Assembly (NCBI RefSeq): GCF_002024165.1
Contig: NZ_MWQN01000001.1
Location: 1,116,001 to 1,180,000 of the forward strand
DNA: 64,000 bases
Reading direction: 5' to 3'
From: Embleya scabrispora
GTDB lineage: Bacteria; Actinomycetota; Actinomycetes; Streptomycetales; Streptomycetaceae
Shown: positions 63,314 to 64,000 of the stretch, piece by piece
Numbering within the stretch: position 1 is the first letter of the stretch
How the letters are laid out: each line of letters starts with the position of its first letter
Notes under the pieces: generated by a model
Databases searched by the model: none
What the model saw: the letters and a program-made list of their open reading frames with translations, nothing else
What the model was told of the DNA's origin: nothing
Made by a program: the position numbers and the translations under genes

Positions 63314-63569
63314 GTGCTCGAATTCTCCGGTCCGGTCGGGGTGGTTCGGGCTCGCCCGATCTTCGGGCCCGCCCGATGTGGCGGGCCGGCCCGGTGTTCC
63401 TGTTCGTCCGGTGTCCGCCCGCGCGCCGTTCCATGCCGAAGCACCGGCGGCCGGGTGTGTGCCGTGGCCGCCTGCGCGCCGGCGGCGCCGGGACCTTCCG
63501 CGGGGCCGCCTCGGGAGCGAACGCGTGGGAGTACCGGCGCCGGCGGCGCGGCGGTGGATCGGCCGTACG

Positions 63570-64000
63570 TCAGGCGATGCTCAGCTTGTGCTCGGCGAGT
63601 TCGGTGACCGCGTGTGCGACCGAGGCGAGGGTGGCGTGTCGGTGCCAGCCCGCGAACGATCGTCCGGCGAAGTCCCGGATCCCCACCTGCTCGGCGCGCG
63701 GCATGCCCAGGCTTTCCACCCGCCGACTGAGCCGGATCAGGCGCAGCAGCGAGGCGTGGTCGGCGTTGGTCAGATCGGTCAGCCACAGCTCCGCCGGCCA
63801 TTGTCCGCCGATGCCGCCGACGCCGAGCAACAGGAAGTCCCCGATTCCGCTGCGGGAACGGCGCGTTCCGTCGGGGACGGCCGGCAGTCGGACCCGGACG
63901 GTGGCGACGAGTTCGGCGGCCTCGTCGGTGCCGGACGGAATGAGGAACATGCGCTTCCGGCCGACCTTGACGAGCCGTGCGATCCGGCTTGCCTGGAGGG
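63570..64000 (-). mobile_element. C-terminal part of an IS701-like transposase, running off the window
   Basis: The frame is open from the window edge to a stop at 63570-63572, 143 codons seen. The visible end has KVGRKRMFLIPS, GGQWPAELWLTDLTNADHAS and VGIRDFAGRSFAGWHRHATLAS, which matches the C-terminus of the DDE transposases of the IS701 group (RSxxGWHxH motif). The start, the catalytic Asp residues and the left inverted repeat lie outside. I found no clear inverted repeat in 63314-63569. It marks the right edge of the cluster. Confidence 0.7.

Overview
The window comes from a high-GC actinomycete, most likely of the Streptomyces/Embleya/Kitasatospora kind. The support is very GC-rich third codon positions, many GTG starts, 4-base ATGA/GTGA overlaps, SARP and LAL regulators, a STAND/TPR protein and a DmdR/IdeR-type iron box. 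I could not run a search, so the genus is inference. No rRNA, tRNA, CRISPR array or replication origin was seen.

Layout. 1-12 kb: a partial HdeD-like membrane protein; an acyl-CoA ligase divergent from two overlapping acyl-CoA dehydrogenases (a FadD/FadE/FadE set as used for sterol or other acyl side chains); then, on the minus strand, a branched-chain-amino-acid-type ABC importer (binding lipoprotein, one fused LivH-LivM permease, LivG, LivF) followed by two small membrane proteins. 12-17.3 kb: a spermidine-synthase-like protein, a SnoaL-like protein coupled to an MFS exporter behind a perfect palindrome, and a histidine kinase/response regulator pair. 17.3-19.2 kb: no gene, but a large inverted and tandem repeat structure. 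19.2-23.4 kb: an ABC-2 exporter, a DUF4239-like membrane protein, a Pro-rich secreted protein and a decayed amidohydrolase. 23.4-27.4 kb: a ferric-siderophore uptake operon behind an iron box. 27.6-38 kb: a STAND/TPR protein, a glycosyltransferase-like gene with a small partner, a large AfsR/SARP regulator, and a minus-strand locus of two ATP-grasp ligases followed by a 28-residue peptide. 38-41.5 kb: a thioesterase-like gene with its own palindrome, a zinc-ribbon/TerB-like protein and an M24 peptidase coupled to a LAL regulator.

44.5-62.3 kb is a biosynthetic gene cluster with no NRPS or PKS. Twelve minus-strand genes, nearly all overlapping, run from a LeuA-like synthase (57.0 kb) through MaoC, an IPNS-like 2-oxoglutarate oxygenase, a CitE-like lyase, an unknown protein, an esterase, an alpha-oxoamine synthase, an ornithine-cyclodeaminase-like protein, an M24 peptidase, an AtzG-like subunit and an amidase to an ATP-grasp-like ligase. 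Divergent from them lie a frameshifted MFS exporter and a complete carboxylic acid reductase; a quinone oxidoreductase follows. The gene set suggests chain extension by a LeuA/MaoC/CitE module, decarboxylative condensation with an amino acid, imine or ketone tailoring, ATP-grasp amide formation and reduction to an aldehyde. The product is unknown. The C-terminal part of a transposase marks the right edge.

The two best candidates for something undescribed are the twin ATP-grasp/28-residue-peptide locus (34.9-37.0 kb; the peptide has a FFATFM stretch resembling the FFARFL of microviridin leaders) and the NRPS/PKS-free cluster at 44.5-62.3 kb.
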